This document shows, one piece after another, positions 41,601 to 51,701 of a stretch of 64,000 nt of DNA (positions are counted from its first letter, which is position 1; each line of letters begins with the position of its first letter). The stretch is from Azolla pinnata (taxonomy: Eukaryota > Streptophyta > Polypodiopsida > Salviniales > Salviniaceae): the NCBI GenBank assembly GCA_037176905.1, contig JBBBWG010022222.1, forward strand, positions 158,032 to 222,031, written 5' to 3'. The translations under genes and the position numbers were made by a program. The notes under the pieces are model-generated. The model had not been told where the DNA came from, did not search any database, and saw only the letters and a program-made list of their open reading frames with translations.

Positions 41601-41890
41601 CGTAGCTGGTTGAACGGATTGGCGTTTGTCGTGCTGAGGATTCCAGGTCGATTGATTAGGGTTTGAAGCCGGCGGCGGAGCTGCAGCAGCGATGGCGCAA
41701 GGCAGAGAAAAGGCGGCCCATGATGCAGCAGGCACGGTCGACGCGGTAGCATAACAAGTAGTTGGAAGGAGAAGCAGAGGCAGAAGAAGAAGAAGAAGAA
41801 GAATCAGACGAAGAGTACGCAGAAGAGGAAGAAATCAGAAGCAGAATCGGAGGATTTGTTCACGAAATCGTTCCTTGGAACGTGCCTTCC

Positions 41891-43354
41891 ATGTCGTCGG
41901 ATACGGAGTCGGAGGACTCGCTGCGGCTCACGCTGTGGCCGCCAGGCTCCGCGCGCGAGCGTCGTCAGCAGGCCGCCATGCACCAGATGCTGCAGCCGCC
42001 GACGCCGCCGACGCCGATCTGCAATGTGCCCAGCACCGGCGGCAGCAGCAGAAACACGTCAATTAGCAGCAGCTCGCGTGATCACTACTTCCTCGGCTTT
42101 CAGCAGCAGCAGCAGCAGCTGCAACAGCATCAGCTCTTCGGCACCGCTGCATCCGGCGCCGGCGCCATCAGCGCCCTCATCTCCAACAACAGTACGCCTC
42201 CGTCTAATCCTCCTCCCGCTTCTGCCTCTGCTTCTGCTGCTGCTGCTGCTTCTGCATATTCTCCTTCCTCTTCCTCCTCGTCCCCCGCTCCCTACTCGAC
42301 GGGCGACCTTGCTACTGTGGGCGGCGGGGCGTTGTACATGGCGGGCGGCCCGGTGGATTGGACGGGGCGGCGCAGGGAGCATCCGGCATCCCGGGCAGCC
42401 GCAGTAACAGCGTCTCGGATGCCGGAAGCAGCGGGCGCAGTACTACTCCGGGGGGGCCAAGCGGCGGCGGAGGCGGAGGAGGAGCAAGCAGCTGCAGCAG
42501 GTTGCATGATATCGAGCAGCGGCAGCAGCAGCCGTGGTGCCGTGTCAGCGCAATCATCATCAATATCACCAATATCATCGATATCATCAATAGCATCATC
42601 GATATCATCATCAGCAGCAGCAGCAGCAGGGGGCGGCGGCGGCGGCGGCGGTGGAGGCGTAATGACGACGGCGGCGGCAGCGGCGAAGGAGGAGAGGATC
42701 GAGCCGCCGTATCCGTGGGCGACGGACAGGAGGGCGGTGGTGCAGCCGCTGGAGCGGATCGTGAGGACGATGAAGATACTGCAGCAGCAGCAGCAGCAGG
42801 GAGGAAGTAGAAGCGGCGGCAGCGGAGCAGGAGCAGCAGGATCAGGATCGAGATCAATCCTATCATCGGAAATAGCATCATCATCGGCAATAATATCATC
42901 AGCAGCAGCAGCATCGGAAGCAGCAGCATCGGAAATAGCATCATCAGCGGCGGCGGCGGCGAGGATCTGGGGCGAGGTGAGCTGCAAGAGGTGCGGGAGC
43001 CAGGTGATGGAGGTGGAGGTGGAGCGGGCGTTCTACGCGGTGCTGGGCTACTTCGTGCGGCAGCGCGGGACGATGCACGACAGGGCGCCGAGGCACTGGA
43101 CGGCGCCGGCGGCGCTGGCGTGCCAGGCGTGCGGGCAGGCGGAGCACGCGCGCCCCGTGGTGGCGCCCAAGAAGCGCCACATCAACTGGCTCTTCCTCCT
43201 CCTCACGCAGAGCCTCGGCCTCTGCACGCTCGAGCAGCTCAAGTACTTCTGCAAGCACACCCGCCGGCACCGCACCGGCGCCAAGGACCGCGTCCTCTAC
43301 CTCACCTACTCCGGCCTCCTCAAGCAGCTCAGCCCCTCGGCGCCCATCGACTGA
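41891..43354 (+). CDS. DUF7086 domain protein with an EAR-like N-terminus
   Basis: A single exon encodes 487 residues. The N-terminus MSSDTESEDSLRLTLW has an LxLxL (EAR-type repression) motif at 11-15. The middle (about 60-350) is low complexity, with Gln, Ser, Ala, Gly and Pro runs encoded by trinucleotide repeats. The C-terminal 125 residues carry the conserved domain: CKRCG (Cys365, Cys368), DRAPRHW, CQACG (Cys411, Cys414), then KKRHINWLFLLLTQ, CTLEQLKYFCKHT, HRTGAKDRVLYLTY and a final QLSPSAPID. The paired Cys motifs suggest zinc binding, which is inferred. The biochemical role of the family is not known to me. The coding DNA is very GC-rich. The open frame continues upstream to 41762 without an ATG, so 41891 is the first usable start unless a spliced leader exon exists. 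Confidence 0.85.
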   Translation: MSSDTESEDSLRLTLWPPGSARERRQQAAMHQMLQPPTPPTPICNVPSTGGSSRNTSISSSSRDHYFLGFQQQQQQLQQHQLFGTAASGAGAISALISNNSTPPSNPPPASASASAAAAASAYSPSSSSSSPAPYSTGDLATVGGGALYMAGGPVDWTGRRREHPASRAAAVTASRMPEAAGAVLLRGGQAAAEAEEEQAAAAGCMISSSGSSSRGAVSAQSSSISPISSISSIASSISSSAAAAAGGGGGGGGGGVMTTAAAAAKEERIEPPYPWATDRRAVVQPLERIVRTMKILQQQQQQGGSRSGGSGAGAAGSGSRSILSSEIASSSAIISSAAAASEAAASEIASSAAAAARIWGEVSCKRCGSQVMEVEVERAFYAVLGYFVRQRGTMHDRAPRHWTAPAALACQACGQAEHARPVVAPKKRHINWLFLLLTQSLGLCTLEQLKYFCKHTRRHRTGAKDRVLYLTYSGLLKQLSPSAPID

Positions 43355-43446
43355 TCCTGCCTCCTTCCATCGATCCGTCCATCCGTGATCCGTCTGTCGA
43401 TCGATCGATGGGTCCCCATGCATGGATCGATATTTCCATCGGTTCC

Positions 43447-44030
43447 GGTTCCGGTTCGATTCAATGGTTTTTTTGATCGGTGGCAGTGGAATCTAGACCC
43501 TCCGATTCCATGTTTGATCGGTGGCAGATGGATCGATCTTGGTCGATGGGTCCGGATCGATTGGATTCGATCCGGTTCGATCCGATGCTCCATCGGTGGC
43601 AATGGACCGATCTCGATCGATTCCGATTCCGATTCTCGATTCGATCCGATGCTCGATCGGTGGCAATGGACCAATCTCGATCGATTCGATGGACCACCAC
43701 CGATCGATTCGTTGGGTGGCCGATGGATCGATTCGATTTGATTCGATGCTTCGTCGGTGGCATTGGGATCGATCTCCATTGATGGGTCCGGACCGACGGA
43801 TGGATCGATCCGATTCGGTTCGATGCTTCATCGGTGGCAGTAGATCAAAATCTCGATGGATTCGATGGACGGCTGATGGATCCATGGGTGGCTGATGGAT
43901 CGATGGATCAGTAGATCGATGGGTGGCTGATGGCTCCACGGATCGATGGATGGCTCATGGATCGATGGCATGGGTGGCTCATGGATGGATCGATCGATGG
44001 ATGAATCATTGGATATGGATGGGCCCTGTC
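43447..44030. repeat. GATC/CGAT-rich degenerate minisatellite after the DUF7086 gene
   Basis: ATCGGTGGCA recurs at about 43477, 43517, 43591, 43655, 43751 and 43829. The copies are separated by 40-100 bp of GATCGAT, TTCGATCCGATGC and ATGGATCGATGG variants. It starts about 90 bp after the stop codon, so part may be transcribed. Open frames on both strands (up to 157 codons) reflect the stop-poor repeat and are not called. Confidence 0.85.
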
Positions 44031-46176
44031 CGTATAGCTCCGCCTCCGCCATTCACTTCCCATCGATCGATGCGTGCTGGATCAATACGTTGTCGGCGTA
44101 ATGCATAGTCATAGAATCGGTGCCGAGATTGCTACTACAAGGCTGTTAGCTGCACACTTCCTTGCTATTATCGTCGTCAATCTTCCATCGTTTTCATCGT
44201 TTGTCCATCTTCGTTGTCGTCGTCGTCGGGCACTGTCAAGCCATATTCACCGTCATCCTCGATATTGTTTTCATCGATCCGCAGCCAGCTGCCATATCAA
44301 AATCTAGAAATATCCGATCTAGAGTTTTGATACAGTGCTCCGTGCATCGATCGGTTTTCTATGTCGATGAATCTCGCTCGTGGATCGTGGCATTTTGTAT
44401 TGCTGCTCCTTCGCTGATCACAGGCAGGTGGTAGTACGTGTGGATTCTCCATCGACCGAGTTTTGTATCATGTCACTGCGTATTTCATATGGGCGAATGT
44501 AGCTGATCGGTATTACATTGTTGGACTACTGATGATCCGGTGTTGTTAATCTTCGATTTAAATTCAGTCCCTGATTCCTCTAATTCCCTGCTCATTAATA
44601 CTTAATCAACCTCTCATAATTCATCAGCTCTGATCATTCTAGTACTAAGTAGGCCTCCCATCTATTAATTATGTAATTTCTTTTTCTTACAATTGATTTT
44701 CATAGCGATCTAGCTTCCGTGATCGATTTTGATCCGATCAGAATGTGACAATTGCAATATAATTATTCGTCCCCTCTAATTTAAAATTATTCCAGTGCAA
44801 TTTCTCTGATTTCGTGCACAGGACCCAGGACCATGTTATAATCATAATCTGTGCGCCACGAGAGTATGTACACCACCACGTTAATTTTACAGATATCATT
44901 GATACAAGTCCCGCAAATTTCATGATCATAATTTCGTGATGCTACACTAAATTCTTACGTTCTAAGCTGGCCTACTGCTGTGATTCTGATTATCCTTAAT
45001 GTTCCTTTTCTTCAAACCAGCTTGTAACTATCTCATTCACTAAATTTCTTTGGGCTCATCCATCAAGGTTTGCATACCTTCTTAATTAATTAGCATGTGC
45101 TAAACCCAGCTAAAGTTTTATACAGGTACTTAAATCTGTTCTAATATAATCCTTCTTAATTGGTTCGACAATATTTCAACTGCAATCAATATATGCATTG
45201 TTTTTCGAGTTATGTTTCCTGTGGCGCCGTATAAGCTTGTCTCTCTCTAGCGAAGCAACGGCTTGATCCAGGGAGAGGATCGAGATGATCAATTCGAAGT
45301 TGCTTTGATACAATAAAATTGTACTTAGAATAGTTTTAATATATATGTGTTGGATTACAGCTAATTACACGTTAGAAGACAGAATCTAATTCCGACCATG
45401 ATCCAATGAGGATTCCGACTTGTTTCAATAAAATAAAATTTGTAATGTTGTGACACCGATGTATTTGGTTTAACCCCACCGCACTCTCGTAATTTACAAT
45501 GTCAATATTTCCTGAACTTTTAAATATATGTTTATGGCAGCGAGTTGCCAACCTAGCATTTTTAACACGTCGACATGGTGCCTATTTCAATCATGTAAAG
45601 AGTAAATTAGATCTAGTAATTCCATGTTATCAATTAAGATAAAGATTATTAGAAGATTAAGCACTAATGGAGATTACCTGTTAATTAATATTCTTGTTTC
45701 TCGAATAAAATGCCACTCGTTTCAAAGATAGGGAACATGCTCAGATTTAAATTTAGATTAATCAGGAAAGATATTATCTCATCGTCGTGGGTGGTTGCGA
45801 TCAAGTCGTGGGTGGTCGTGATCAAGGCAAAGGAATATAGAGCTGCAGCAACTTAAATTTGAGGAGGGTGAATTTGCATAGCATTGCTCTTGTGCCGCTA
45901 TTGGATCAGTTCAAGGCCTGCAAAGCGCACGAGCAAATACCAGCGTCGAGTACTCCTCCCACTATGTCGACCATGACATGCTGTATACACCTTTAAGAAA
46001 ACAACGAGAATAAAATCTTCGTCGTCGATGATGTTCTAAATGTCCCGATCGCGATAATTAATGATCTGGTTTTATGTTTGTCAACGTTTGCAAAAGATCC
46101 CGGAGCCTTTAGGAGATCCCCAAAAGCTCTGGCGGAGATCGTTATTTTCCCGTGTCTGTTATGACGACATATATTT

Positions 46177-46322
46177 TGACATACTAGGTTTCAATCTTAC
46201 AACCTCTTGATGCATGTATTAAACTTTTAGCCACTGTGATAAAATAATGACGTGTTCTTCATTATCGATAGTTCAATAATATGCATACCAAGAGATTGTG
46301 GGTTTGAATCTTTATAACATAT
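46177..46322. repeat. Inverted pair of tRNA-like (SINE-like) heads
   Basis: The right arm (46264-46322) reads AGTTCAATAATATGCATACC, then CAAGAGATTGTGGGTTTGAA. The left arm (46177-46238), on the minus strand, reads AGTTTAATACATGCATCAAG, then AGGTTGTAAGATTGAAACC. The arms pair over about 55 bp around a short spacer. TGGCTAAAAG and GGGTTTGAATC resemble pol III A and B boxes. Confidence 0.5.
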
Positions 46323-46844
46323 CGATGACGGCGAATCTGTGATGAGAGAAAGGACGAATTTATGTGGCTATCAAAACCTTTTCACTAATGTAACTCGTTT
46401 GATCGCCCCTCTTCTTGGTTCCAATGTCGAGTGTGTTCAACGAAGTTCGAAGGTTGCAAGAAGTGAACATTTGCAATTGTATACCCGACGTTGTTAACCA
46501 TTCAATAATCCAATCGGAGCTGTTACGCTAGACAAAAAAAAAACTCTTTGAGATACCACGAGTATCTCGTAGGATAAACCCGAAACCCTAAAACTTGTTT
46601 GAGCAGGTTAATCGCAGACCCCAGCTGGTTCAAATCTTCCAAAGATGTACAAACTACACACTTACCATCGGCCTTTCTGGAAGTGGATTGTTGCAAGCAG
46701 CGGCAAACGAAGAACGCACTGTACAAGGAAAGAAGGAAGCAGGCGTGTTTATGAAGCGCGGGATCCATGCCTCGATACATATATATCGAGATCGTTGACT
46801 TCCGAATCCTTTCTCGGCTCGGGGTACACTTGTCGTCATCTTGG

Positions 46845-47120
46845 TCAAAGTCCATGCTTTGATCGAGCTTCTACTGGGATCCCGAGGAATCTGATCTCCG
46901 CGATCCCCGCCGATAAATCAAGATTCTCGAGAAGATCCTCTGGCCTATTCTCCGAACACGATCCGGCAACCTTGTCTTCATCCCCTTGCGAATTCGTCTG
47001 ATCTCCAGCGGATCCAGCTGCGATGGGATTAGTTAGGGCGATCGATTGAGGAAGCGAAGGAGGGGATGCCCGAATCGGAGTGGAGGTTCCTGCGGCTCCG
47101 TTCGGACGCCTCGGCGGCAT
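46845..47120 (-). CDS. Possible small hypothetical protein (91 codons)
   Basis: The frame from ATG 47120 encodes MPPRRPNGAAGTSTPIRA and continues through a Pro/Ser/Ala-rich part, an acidic GDEDKVAGS stretch and a Leu-rich end. The composition is more protein-like than the surrounding frames. An in-frame donor-like GTAGAAG lies near 46870 and a further plausible stretch (SLEDLNQLGSAINLL) lies at about 46600-46650 on the same strand, so a spliced gene is possible. I recognise no domain, and confidence is low. Confidence 0.2.
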   Translation of the reverse strand: MPPRRPNGAAGTSTPIRASPPSLPQSIALTNPIAAGSAGDQTNSQGDEDKVAGSCSENRPEDLLENLDLSAGIAEIRFLGIPVEARSKHGL

Positions 47121-47294
47121 GGTGTGAAACCGATCCATCCGCTCGGAGAACGTGATGTGGACATGTCGCCCACGTACATGACGGTATGTACTCGGGGGGA
47201 ATACATGCACAAAAATATACATGTCTCTCCGGTCATGCATATGTACATGCATAACATTCATACATGTCTAATTTTGTTTTTTTCAAGAAGTTTT

Positions 47295-47375
47295 CCCGTC
47301 ATTAGTTAGGAGGAGTGTTTAATGGCTACAATAGCCCAAATGGGTAAATCGTATACATTGCGTGTGGCCACAATA
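47295..47375. repeat. Dispersed repeat block, copy B
   Basis: It shares GTCATTAGTTA, GCTACAATA, CAAATGGG and GTATACATT in the same order and orientation with 40215-40300. Confidence 0.55.
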
Positions 47376-47839
47376 GCTGAGGGGGTCCAACAAAGCCACC
47401 TACGAGACGAATAATTGAATACGACAACGTTGTTATGTATATATCTCGAACAAATGAGGATGGTGCCATTGTTTTATCGAACGTATTACGGGCTGAAGGG
47501 TCAGAAATGCTATCCTATCGGCCTTTCGTAGTGCGAATAATCATGGACCAACTTTCCGTTCGATTGCATCAAACAGGAGGGGCGTCGGTTTGTCGTCCAA
47601 GACCTTGGGCACATCCGAAATCTGCATTATCGCCCACATATCAACAAGCGCTAACAATTCCCCACGGAAGGGAAGGAAAAACATTCCCACACATATTCTC
47701 GTGGTTTCGGGAAAGCCGACAATTGCGAGGTTGCGTCGAATTTTTATGATCAGCGTTTATGTGCGATTCGGCTACCGTATGAGGTTTATCAACGAGACAA
47801 TCGGACAAAGGAAGAGTTTCTAAAAACAAAAAAGCCTGA

Positions 47840-48299
47840 GGGAATTATGAATTGCATGCTAACGCCTGTTAAAGCGAGGAATTGCAAATTGTTTTTGATC
47901 AACAAAAATGGAAATTATCCTTTCAATTCGTTACAGTGAAATTAACGCCCATTCTTTATGATCTTCCATTTCAAGAACGAAACATCCAATTAATTTCGTC
48001 AATCGATTCGATTCCCCGATCGTTTCTCACAGCGTGATCCGAATCGATTCCCTTCCTCCATTCGATTATCAAAAAGTCGGCAGTTTTAGAATCTAACTAG
48101 TCAATCGACACGTTAATTCGGTGTGTCATCAATTGTTAATCAACGACCTAATTTTATGTTAATTGAGCTCGCAGTTGATGGATTTGGTAGCGAAATGAAT
48201 CGAGCGCTTCATTATTTAAGACCAGGCTAATATTTCTAGATCTGAACAGGCGTTAAAAATGCAATTTAGAAGTCTTTGTTTATTGTTTAATTGTTTCCC
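47840..48299. mobile_element. MITE-like element, second full-length copy
   Basis: The left end is GGGAATTATGAATTGCATGC followed by TAACGCCTGTTAAA. The right end, on the other strand, is GGGAAACAATTAAACAATAA and later AATTGCATTTTTAACGCCTG, so the subterminal parts are inverted repeats. Internal blocks TTAGAATCTAA, AACACGTTAAT-like DNA, ATGTTAATTGA and GATTTGGT match the element at 38076-38497 in the same order. Confidence 0.6.
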
Positions 48300-48462
48300 T
48301 TATTAAATAAAAGGCGGGAAAGAAAAAAGAGAAAAAAAAGGGCAATAAAAAGAAGGTAAGGAAAAAAAAAGAAAAAAGAAAAAAACAATTTAAAGTGTAT
48401 TTTCCTCTCTCTACCCTTCTCTCTCTTTCTCTCAAAGCCTTCTCTCTCTCTCTCTCTGCAGG

Positions 48463-48502
48463 CTAACCCTAAACCCTAACCCTAACCCTAACCCTAACCC
48501 TA
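48463..48502. repeat. Interstitial telomere-like tract, mainly CCCTAA
   Basis: One CCCTAAA unit is followed by about five CCCTAA units (TTAGGG on the other strand). It is preceded directly by CTCTCTGCAGG, the sequence that also ends each 119-bp unit further on. The six-base unit differs from the seven-base tract at 27127. Confidence 0.9.
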
Positions 48503-48607
48503 GCCATGCTACCTCCTTCGCCCCCGCTCCCTGCAAACCCTAATCCTTCTTCTTCGACCGTGGGATATACACAGCAGATCAAGGTCTGCTCGCTGCCATA
48601 GCCGGAT

Positions 48608-48646
48608 CAGCACCAGCACCAGCACCAGCACCAGCACCAGCACCAG
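48608..48646. repeat. (CAGCAC)n microsatellite
   Basis: Six and a half hexamer units of CAGCAC lie just before the 119-bp repeat array. Confidence 0.95.
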
Positions 48647-48674
48647 ATCAGCGCGGCCCTGATCAGTACCGGAA

Positions 48675-49254
48675 GCAGCCACCTGAAGCGCAGAAAACAC
48701 GAGGAGCTTCTCTCTCTCTTTCTCTGATTCGATCTCCATTTTGGCGCTGCCGATCCATCGATCTGCCACCGGCCGTCGCTCCTTTCTCTGCAGGAAGAAG
48801 CCACCAGAAGCGCGCAGGAAAACGGCGAGCGAGTCTTTCTCCTTCATTCGATCTCGATTTTGGCGCTTGCCGGTCCATCGATCTGCCACGGCCGTCGCTC
48901 CCTTCTCTGCAGGGAGAAGCCACCGGAAGCGCGCAGGAAAACGGGGAGCGAGTATTTCTCCTTCATTCGATCTCGATTTTGGCGCTTGCCGCTCCATCGA
49001 TCTGCCACGGCCGTCGCTCCTTTCTCTGCAGGGAGAAGCTACCGGAAGCGCGCAGGAAAACGGCGAGCGAGTCTTTCTCCTTCATTCGATCTCGATTTTG
49101 GCGCTGCTGGTTCGTCGATCTGCCACGGCGTCGCTCTGTCCGCTGCAGGAAGCAGCCGCCAGACGCGCAGAAAAACGACGAGCTCTCTCGTTTCGATCTC
49201 GATTTGGCGCTTCTGATTCATCGATCTGCCACGGCGTCGGTCCTTTCTCTGCAG
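48675..49254. repeat. 119-bp tandem repeat array, about five units
   Basis: Units contain AGAAGCCACCGGAAGCGCGC, then AAAACGGCGAGCGAG, TCATTCGATCTCGATTTTGG, CATCGATCTGCCACGGC and TCGCTCCTTTCTCTGCAGG. The three central ones start at about 48796, 48915 and 49034 with a period of exactly 119. Flanking units are shorter and more diverged. The unit is free of stops in all three plus frames, which creates the 240-codon frame at 48741-49463; because the period is not a multiple of three, this is not taken as coding. Each unit ends like a plant 3' splice site. Confidence 0.9.
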
Positions 49255-50971
49255 AAACCAAGGAAAAGCACAGCGAACGGCGGTCGGTCCTCTCTCTGAC
49301 CATCTCTTTCTATGTCTTGCATTATTGGAGTATTTCTTTTCTCCTTCGTGTCTTCCTTCCTTTCTCCCTCCTCCTTCGTCTGCTTCAGCATCATCGTCTT
49401 CTCCTTTCGTCTGTACCATGCCATTTGTCTGCTGGCTTTAACCTTCATTCGCTTGTCGGCTAAAGGAAGGATAGCATCTGCGGTCGGCCCGTTCGGGGGA
49501 GAAATCATTCTCTATCTTTCTTTCACTCTGAGCTCTCTCCCTCTCTGGCTTTCTCCGGTGTAAAGGCTTTCCTTCTCTGCTTTAACCATACACAATTTCC
49601 GCTTTCGATCCCATCATGACTTCCTCTTCTCCGTCTCTTTCAGGGACTCCTGCGAGGACATCCATGTCGGATTCGAGCTTCTGATGTTTCCTTCCCTTTC
49701 CCTGATTTCTGCAATCCCTCCTCTTTCGATCTCTCTGTGTAGAAGGAAAGCTTCTTTCTCTCTCTCCCCCCTCTCCGTGACAGGAAAGCTTCTTTCTTTC
49801 TTTCATTAGTTCCCGCTCTCACTCTGTGAAATTGAAGCTTCTACAGAAAGCATACGCTTTTCTGACAGTCTTCATCTTCATCTTCATCTTCATCTTCTAG
49901 ACCTTTTTAGAAGCTTTCCAGGAAGGATCGGACTGTCATGCGTCTGTTTCCTCAGGCTGGTTGGCTGCTTCTTGAAAGCGAGCTGGAAAGAGATGAGCTA
50001 TAGACTATAGGTTCTCAAAATTTCATTAGTTTCAGAATCAAGCTGAGAAAAGCCAGAAAATCTTTATGCTCATATATATCATAGTCGTGAGAGACGGGAT
50101 TTAATTTAGGGACTTTGCCTCAAGCACAATACAAGCAATATGGTTGATTAAGAAGAGAATTTGAAGATACACCTTTGTATTCGGATAGATTTGACAAGGA
50201 TGTTTTTGATTATTTCAGGGACTTCTTCATATTGTTCAGATTCCGGAGGTATAGATACTCACAAGGGTCTACGGCAGGAATTTCCTGAAGAAACAAGCTG
50301 ATTCCGGAGATTAGTGCGGTCTGCGCTTAAATTTCCTGAAACGGATGCGATTACTGTCCTCTGCCGCCTGTTATAAAGAGATTTAGAGGGATCTAGCTCA
50401 GAAGTCTCCTCAAGCAAAAAAAGGATTTACAATACGTTGATTCTGAAATACAGAGATTTACTTGGAAATTCTGGAAGAAAATAGGTCGTACAGTGCCTTT
50501 TTTTGGACTTAAGAGATTTGCTACAACCTCTCTGAGTATCAAATCTGAAATTTGCTGAGGAATAATAGCTCTTTTATGGTCATCACATTCATGCATGCTG
50601 AAGAGTTTCTTCAAGATCTAGCTCAGAAATAGGTGTCGGTTTTGATTTCTACAACTTGGCTGGAAGAAGAATACATTTACAGGTTCTGCGCATTCACATT
50701 CTGTGAAAGAATCATTTTACATGGTTTATATCACATCCATGTAGAGATAAGAAGGAATTTACGGTTTCTAGCTTGTGCACTAGCTAAGAAAGAAGGTACT
50801 TTACAGTATATTCGAGAAGCAAAATAAGAGAGGCTTCTCCCGAGGTATCATTGCATCTCATCGTTTTCAGGAGGAATGGGGATATATTCTGTAGCTATGC
50901 CTACACTATGATAGGAAACTATGGCATCTGAATCAATTGGTAGTGTTCCTCTTCTCACATCTTCTAGCTCT

Positions 50972-51361
50972 GCTTCACATCCGCAGGTTTCATAAACAAA
51001 TTATTCTCAATTTCTAGCTCAGTCTGAAAGCTGAAGATGAAAACCTCAAATTCATACTTAAGGCTGGGAAGTCCATACAGAGGTGTGCAGATATTTCAGG
51101 GAAAATACAGATCAGCATATAAGGGATAAACTAGAGACTATTTCTTGTGGTTACTTACCCTGCAATGCTTCACATCCGCAGGTTTCATAAACAAACTACT
51201 CTCGGTTTCTAGCTCAGCGTGAAAGCTGAAGATAGGAAAGAAAACCTCAAACTCATACTTAAGACTGGGAATTACAGAGGTGCGCAGATATTTGAGTGAA
51301 AATACAGATCAACATATAAGAGATAAACTAGGGACCATTTCTTGCAGGTGCTCCCCTGCAA
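50972..51361. repeat. Tandem duplication, period 195 bp
   Basis: GCTTCACATCCGCAGGTTTC starts both copies (50972 and 51167), followed by matching blocks TTCTAGCTCAG, GAAAGCTGAAGAT, GCAGATATTT and GGATAAACTAG-like DNA. It lies in the region just upstream of RAPTOR. Confidence 0.85.
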
Positions 51362-51701
51362 TGCTCGTAGTTTGCTTGATGAAACCATGTTCTGGGAAAA
51401 GTCCTTTAAGGATACTATCCAGTAGAAGACCACAGATATGTTGTTTCTAATTCTATGTTATGATTTGTGGCTTCCGACGATAAATGCAGAACACGTGAAC
51501 TGGCCTGGAACCGAATTTGCTTATCTGGTAGCTGAAGGAATACAACCATACATGTGTGTTAAGATTGTCTTACATAGATCTATGACTCTACCCCTCCCCA
51601 AGGTGCAACTTTACATGCAAAAATAATTCTGATATAATAGTGGAGGGCATAATTCAATCTCTAGGGCCACTTAGGCTGATTTTGGGCACAAGTTAGCAAG
51701 A

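Larger units (their letters stand above)
35784..41890. other. 6-kb spacer between FZL and the DUF7086 gene
   Basis: The spacer holds a long TGTATG/GCATGTGTG microsatellite, one complete MITE-like element, a bZIP-site array, and AAT-rich DNA with an internal duplication. A Lys-rich 80-codon frame (39040-39282) arises mostly from a (GAA)n tract; it has an ATG but no recognisable domain, so I leave it uncalled. I see no other gene. Confidence 0.55.
43355..51701. other. 8-kb spacer between the DUF7086 gene and RAPTOR
   Basis: It contains, in order, the GATC-rich minisatellite, unremarkable AT-rich DNA (44100-46150), an inverted pair of tRNA-like heads, a possible small gene on the minus strand (46845-47120), a dispersed repeat block, a MITE-like element, a telomere-like tract, the 119-bp repeat array, and C/T-rich DNA probably belonging to the RAPTOR promoter and leader (49300-51701). 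Confidence 0.55.

Noticed and set aside
43306-43779. 157-codon minus-strand frame after the DUF7086 gene
   Set aside because: The GATCGAT repeat lacks stops in most frames and encodes only Asp/Arg/Ser/His repeats.
46930-46990. Similarity of GDEDKVAGSCSE (minus strand, 46.9 kb) to EEDDNVAGSGSE in MYST exon 2
   Set aside because: The match covers about a dozen residues and does not extend on either side, so it is not enough to claim a gene fragment.
48741-49463. 240-codon plus frame over the 119-bp array as a gene
   Set aside because: The period is not a multiple of three, so the peptide runs through different frames of the same unit. This is not the pattern of a conserved protein.
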